Shown here: piece by piece, positions 60,244 through 64,000 of the stretch
Layout of the letters: each line of letters begins with the position of its first letter
Numbering within the stretch: the first letter of the stretch is position 1
Origin: Streptomyces bambusae
Lineage (GTDB): Bacteria; Actinomycetota; Actinomycetes; Streptomycetales; Streptomycetaceae
Length of the DNA: 64,000 nt
Direction of reading: 5' to 3'
Assembly (NCBI RefSeq): GCF_020532645.1
Contig: NZ_JAJAUZ010000026.1
Location: 1-64,000 of the forward strand
The notes under the pieces: model-generated
Told to the model about the DNA's origin: nothing
Seen by the model: the letters and a program-made list of their open reading frames with translations, nothing else
The model's database searches: none
Position numbers and translations under genes: made by a program

Positions 60244-60388
60244 ACCACCACACCAAACAGACACGGAAAAGGCAGGCTGGCGGCCAGGACCGGGTCGCCG
60301 ACTGCGGCAGTGGTCGGCAACCCACACCACCGTGCCGGTGAAACCACCCGGACCGACCCGCGCCCGGCCTGCCCGGCCCGGGCGCGGG

Positions 60389-60886
60389 TCAGGGGCCGGT
60401 CGTGACGGGCGGGGTGGGCTGTCCGTAGAGGGCGGTGAGGGCGTCGTATAGATCGCGGAGGGCTGCTTCGGCGTCGTGGAGTCCCTCGGTGGAGGGACTG
60501 TGGTGGCGGCGGATCAGGGGGGCGAGGGCGGTGGCGCAGTCTCCGGCCAGGTGCCCCAGCGGGGTGTGGTGGCGGGCGCCGACCAAGGCCAGGGCGGTGA
60601 CGGCTTCCCGGATGCGGTCGAGGCGGGCCTGTGGTGTGGCGCCCAGCGGGTACGGTGCCAGCCGGCCGAGGAGCGTGTGGGCGAGCGCCCGTTCCTCGTC
60701 GGTCGGCGCGACAACCACGACGGCAGCGGTCCGTGTGAACACACGGCAGGCGAAACGCATGCCGGTCTCGGCATCGGTGCCCGCGGTCACGGCGCGCGTC
60801 AGGGCGCGCGGGTCTGGCGCGCGGGGGCGCAGCCAGGGGGCAGGGGTACTGGTAGAGGTGGGGTGCGGCATGGCGGTGCCCGCCAT
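60389..60886 (-). CDS. hypothetical helical protein
   Basis: A 165-residue protein without signal peptide. A Pro-rich start precedes a mostly helical body (PTDEERALAHTLLGRLAPYP, RLDRIREAVTALALVGARHH, AEAALRDLYDALTALYG). Composition looks like a real gene, but no family is recognised and no ribosome site is clear. Confidence 0.5.
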   Translation of the reverse strand: MAGTAMPHPTSTSTPAPWLRPRAPDPRALTRAVTAGTDAETGMRFACRVFTRTAAVVVVAPTDEERALAHTLLGRLAPYPLGATPQARLDRIREAVTALALVGARHHTPLGHLAGDCATALAPLIRRHHSPSTEGLHDAEAALRDLYDALTALYGQPTPPVTTGP

Positions 60887-61846
60887 TTCCGGGGATTCGG
60901 GAGCCCATCACGGTCGGCCACCTTCCGCGACGCGTCGCGGGAACTGAAGGCCGTCACGCACGCGGCCTCGGACGGCCGCGCACAGCCGAGCAAGGCTTCC
61001 GTACCGTCCGACAGCCACACGCTACGTGACCTTGTGGTGGCGCGGGGTCCCTCACCAGACCAGGCTGGTATTACCCCCAGTCTGCCCCCATTTCCCCGCA
61101 ATAGAGACCTCAGGGCCAAAACCGTACAGACCGACGGTCGTGGGCACCCCCGGGGCTGCCTGCCCCCGGCAACACGGGGCACCGAGCCTCACCCGTGCGC
61201 GCCCTTTCGCCACGGCTACCTGCGAGCCCGGACCGGCACCCCCGGGCCGGGAAGCGCGCAGTTCCTCGCAGCGGCGCGGCGAATACCCCACCAGGGCACA
61301 ACGACTCCACCCCGCGCATCTGCCCGGTGCACGGATCAGCCGGCAGCCGCCCGGACCTACGGGACGGCGTGCCGGGCGGGGCCGGGTTCCCCGCGCGGGC
61401 ATGCCCACCAGGACACCTCCACCCACGTCCGGCGTGAGCGGGTCCCGGCGGCGGGCGCGGACGGTCACCTGATCCGCGCGCACCGGCCTCCTCGAACGCC
61501 GACACCGGCACCAGCGCGGCGCGCAGCCCTTCCGCGTCCACCGCATCCACAACCTTCCCCGGCCAACGCCCCCCGGGCCGGGCGCAGGAACCGCGCCGGT
61601 GGCCACCGCCCACCGCCACGCCCCCACCGACCCCCGCAGCCGTGCAACCGCTCCCGCCTCTTCCAACAGCCCCGAAGCGCAATGAAACGTGCCCCGCTCG
61701 CACGTTGCGCCGCCCGACCGCCGGGTTGCATGCCGGGTCTTGGGTTGACCCTGACACGGTGTGAGGGGGTTGGCTGATCTCACCCGCCCGGCGGCCCGCC
61801 GGCCGGGATCACCTCGGTCTCCGCTCAATCTCCACGAAGGATTCTC
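60887..61846. other. 960-bp gap without convincing gene
   Basis: Several long open frames exist on both strands but all look like GC-rich shadows, with high Arg/Pro/Gly and no motif. One minus-strand piece near 61490-61560, KVVDAVDAEGLRAALVPVSA, reads like a fragment of a YefM-type antitoxin or similar small protein. No hairpin or repeat stands out. The promoter of the following gene may include TTGACC at 61745. Confidence 0.4.
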
Positions 61847-62785
61847 GTGCTCGCTTACGTCGGTTCCGGCCCTTACTGCTTCACCAACTCGCTGGCCATG
61901 ATGCTGGGTGAGGAGGCGCCCTCCACGGCGGTCATCGAGACGCTGACGGGTTCACCGTTCGGCGCGCAGCTCCTCGGCGGTTCCCTGCCGTTGTTCGATC
62001 CGTACGGCTGGGACCCGGAGCTCGGTCTCGATGCCGCGATCGCCCTGCTGGGCTGGAGCTGTGAGCGCACCGACGGAGGGACGCCGGCGGAGGCGCTGGA
62101 GCGGTTGCGGACCGCCTGCTCGCGGGGGCCGGTCCTGGTCGGGCCGGTGGACATGGGCCTACTGCTGTACCAGCCCGGCACGCCCGACGACGGGGGCGGC
62201 GACCACTACGTCGTGGTGCTCGCCGCCGACGAGGACGGCGTCGAACTCCACGACCCCCACGGTCACCCGTACGCGACACTGCCCACGCAGGCGTTCCTGT
62301 CCGCCTGGGAGGCGAAGGCGATCGGCTACATCGACGCCCCGTTCGTGATGCGGGCCGACTTCGTACGCGAGCACCCGACCACTCCTGCCGACGCGCTCAG
62401 GCGGTCGCTGCCGGCGGCCGAGCGGTGGCTGGCCGGCCGTGACGACCTGCCCGTGCCGCCCGGCACACTGGGCGGGGCCGCCGCCGTCGAAGCACTCGCC
62501 GACATGGTCGCCCACGGCCTGCCCCCGCACGTCCGCACGCTGCTCACCGCGTTCGGCGTCCGTGTGGGAGCGCGCCGCCTCAACGACGCCGCGACCTGCC
62601 TGCACGAGCTGGGGCTGTCCCACGCAGCGTCCCTCGCACAGGGCCAGGCCCGGATCCTGGGCGGTCTGCAGTACCCGCTGCTGCACGGCGACGACCAGGC
62701 CGCGGCAGCGCAGCTGCGCCGGCTCGCCCCCACCTATGCACAGCTGCACGCGGCCCTCGCTGCAGCGCGGGGCGACGCGTCCTGA
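61847..62785 (+). CDS. BtrH/C39-like papain-fold protein
   Basis: A 312-residue protein starting at GTG 61847. The first ~160 residues resemble the BtrH N-terminal/C39-like fold: GSGPYCFTNSLAMMLGEEAP supplies a Cys near residue 11, GGGDHYVVVLAADEDGVELH the His, and DPHG the Asp. BtrH itself is an acyltransferase, so this may be a transferase or peptidase. The C-terminal half is helical (TLGGAAAVEALADMVAHGLP, RRLNDAATCLHELGLSHA), resembling DUF4872-type extensions. It is followed by a strong terminator and has no obvious pathway partner. Confidence 0.7.
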   Translation: MLAYVGSGPYCFTNSLAMMLGEEAPSTAVIETLTGSPFGAQLLGGSLPLFDPYGWDPELGLDAAIALLGWSCERTDGGTPAEALERLRTACSRGPVLVGPVDMGLLLYQPGTPDDGGGDHYVVVLAADEDGVELHDPHGHPYATLPTQAFLSAWEAKAIGYIDAPFVMRADFVREHPTTPADALRRSLPAAERWLAGRDDLPVPPGTLGGAAAVEALADMVAHGLPPHVRTLLTAFGVRVGARRLNDAATCLHELGLSHAASLAQGQARILGGLQYPLLHGDDQAAAAQLRRLAPTYAQLHAALAAARGDAS

Positions 62786-62790
62786 CCGGA

Positions 62791-62833
62791 CGGATCCGGC
62801 CCGGCCCTCATCGAACGGGCCGGGCCGGATCCG
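62791..62833 (+). terminator. 17-bp terminator hairpin
   Basis: Arms 62791-62807 and 62817-62833 pair perfectly around 9 nt. It starts 5 bases after the BtrH-like stop codon. Confidence 0.75.
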
Positions 62834-62940
62834 CAAGCTGCCGCCGTACGGCTCCAGGCATGCCGGGCACCGGGGGCACCCGTGCACGGCCTCTGCCCGC
62901 GGCCCCGGACCGCCACCCCGGTTGAGGATGCGCGCAGGCC

Positions 62941-64000
62941 CTACAGCGGATCGGCGGAGCGGACCCGGTGCAGATGGACGAGGACGTCGTAGGCCCGTCC
63001 CAGGGCGAGGACGGGCAGCGGCTCGGGGATGAACGTCGAACCGGCGTCGTAGACCGGCCGGGCCCGGTCTAGCCAGGTGCGGGCGGCGGCAGGTGCGGTG
63101 CGCAGGTCGAGGTAGAAGTCCCGGTGCCGGACCCGGTCCAGGGAGTGCTCGTTCATGCCGGGGCGCGCCGCCGGTACGGTGACCGGCTTCCACTCCCCGT
63201 CGAGGGAGGTGTCCTTGGTGAGGAAGGAACCGCCGGCGAAGCTGAAGCCGATCGCGGCGTAGCCGCGGCCCAGGCGGTCGCGCAGCAGGGCGCCCTGGGT
63301 CCGCGGGTACATGTCCGGATGGGTGGACCGGTATCCGACGTGACCGTTGTGGGGCGACAGCAGCACCTTGTGGCCGGTGTTGCGCTGCCACCACAGCACG
63401 TTGTCGGCCATGGCCTGGTCGCGCAGGCGCTCGGCGGCGGTGACCGAGGCCGGGTCGGCGAGGTCGACGGTGGCGAAGGCGAAGGTCTGCGCGATGTTCC
63501 GCGCGTGCTGCACCGTCCACGCGTGGTCGCCTCCGGCTTCCGGCTGCCGCCCGGCGTTCTGTTGCCCTGCGACCAGGTCAAGTGCCTCCTGCGCGCGGGC
63601 GGCGTTCTCCTTCCGCTCTGCGAGCGGAAGGCTCAGATAGCCGCAGATGTCGTCGAACGGGCGCAGAGCGGCGTACAGCTCGGTGAGCCGGGGCAGTGCC
63701 TGCGGGCGGGTACGGCGTACGGCGTACGGCGGACGGCGGACAGCACGCGCGCGAAGACGTGGTCGCCGAGCTCCGGCACCCCGAGATCGTCCCCCATGAA
63801 GTGGACGCGGCGGCCTGGGTGCCTGCGGTTGTGCTCGCGCATCCAGCCGATCAGGCTGACGAACTCCTCGCGCTCCCAGGGGGATCCGGCCAGCGTGTCC
63901 CGTGCGATGCTCCGCGGGTCGCCGGCACCTCCCCGGAGGTACTCGTCGATCCTGAGCCCGGCCGACCAGCTCATCTCCAGGGCGAAGGTGGTGAAGCCGC
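62941..64000 (-). pseudogene. erythromycin esterase family gene, frameshifted, partial
   Basis: The gene enters from the right edge and reads to 62941 in two frames. The upstream frame has SWSAGLRIDEYLRGG, SLIGWMREHNRR and RVHFMGDDLGV. The downstream one has RPFDDICGYLSLPLAERKEN, TVQHARNIAQTFAF, DNVLWWQRNTGHKVLLSPHN, GHVGYRS and GMNEHSLDRVRHRDFYL. Together they match erythromycin esterase-like hydrolases, including the catalytic-region His in SPHNGHVG. The frame change falls in a 7-bp tandem repeat at 63711-63738; one more unit would restore the frame. The 5' end lies outside the window. Confidence 0.75.
63711..63738. repeat. 7-bp tandem repeat at frameshift site
   Basis: Three TACGGCG units and one GACGGCG lie inside the erythromycin esterase frame, followed by a partial copy. 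Unit length 7 means each gain or loss changes the reading frame. Confidence 0.8.

Noticed and set aside
61052..61828. 258-codon minus-strand frame upstream of the BtrH-like gene
   Set aside because: Arg/Gly/Pro-rich with no domain, overlapping equally long frames in other phases; typical GC-rich shadow.

Overview
The window is very GC-rich DNA with the gene styles of Streptomyces or a close relative: GTG starts, GGAGG ribosome sites, many Tat/Sec-exported enzymes with ricin-type lectin domains, an Hsp90 next to an HSP18-type regulator, and many worn insertion-sequence remnants. It looks like accessory or arm-type chromosomal DNA. No rRNA, tRNA, cas gene or origin was seen.

Layout. 1-5.4 kb: cation homeostasis (NhaA, TrkA-type RCK protein, a CPA1-type antiporter and small membrane proteins). 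Three of these transcription units share an identical 22-nt leader element. 5.4-9.4 kb: two head-deleted gene remnants, a large RCK membrane protein and a PucR-type regulator. 9.4-20.9 kb: decay zone with fragments of IS3, IS5, IS256 and a serine recombinase, interspersed with secreted or hypothetical genes. It also holds a papain-fold (Tox-PL-like) protein with Gln-rich helical repeats, a complete but amber-disrupted IS5-type element, and a tiny orphan type I-E-like CRISPR array.

20.95-36.3 kb: the most interesting region, an apparently undescribed RiPP-type biosynthetic locus. It encodes an ABC exporter, a PEP-synthase-like protein without ATP-grasp domain, a 2-oxoglutarate/Fe oxygenase, a B12-type radical SAM enzyme, two nucleotidyltransferases, an endonuclease/exonuclease/phosphatase-fold enzyme, a cyclophilin fusion and a DUF692/MNIO-type iron oxidase. 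Two very short ORFs (31 and 54 codons) look like precursor peptides. Each is followed by a strong hairpin and then by a nucleotidyltransferase gene.

37.4-45.7 kb: a probable cyanophycin or isopeptide scavenging locus, with two exported cyanophycinase-like peptidases, an amino-acid-type ABC importer, an M20 peptidase and an RpiR regulator. 47-49.8 kb: HSP18-type regulator and HtpG. 50.2-57.9 kb: exported enzymes (SGNH esterase, GH27, GH62, metzincin protease). 58-64 kb: small exported and hypothetical genes, a BtrH-like protein and an erythromycin-esterase gene that runs off the window and is frameshifted inside a 7-bp tandem repeat.

A structured ~110-nt repeat occurs twice, at 9.5 kb and 60.1 kb, and may be a non-coding RNA family.
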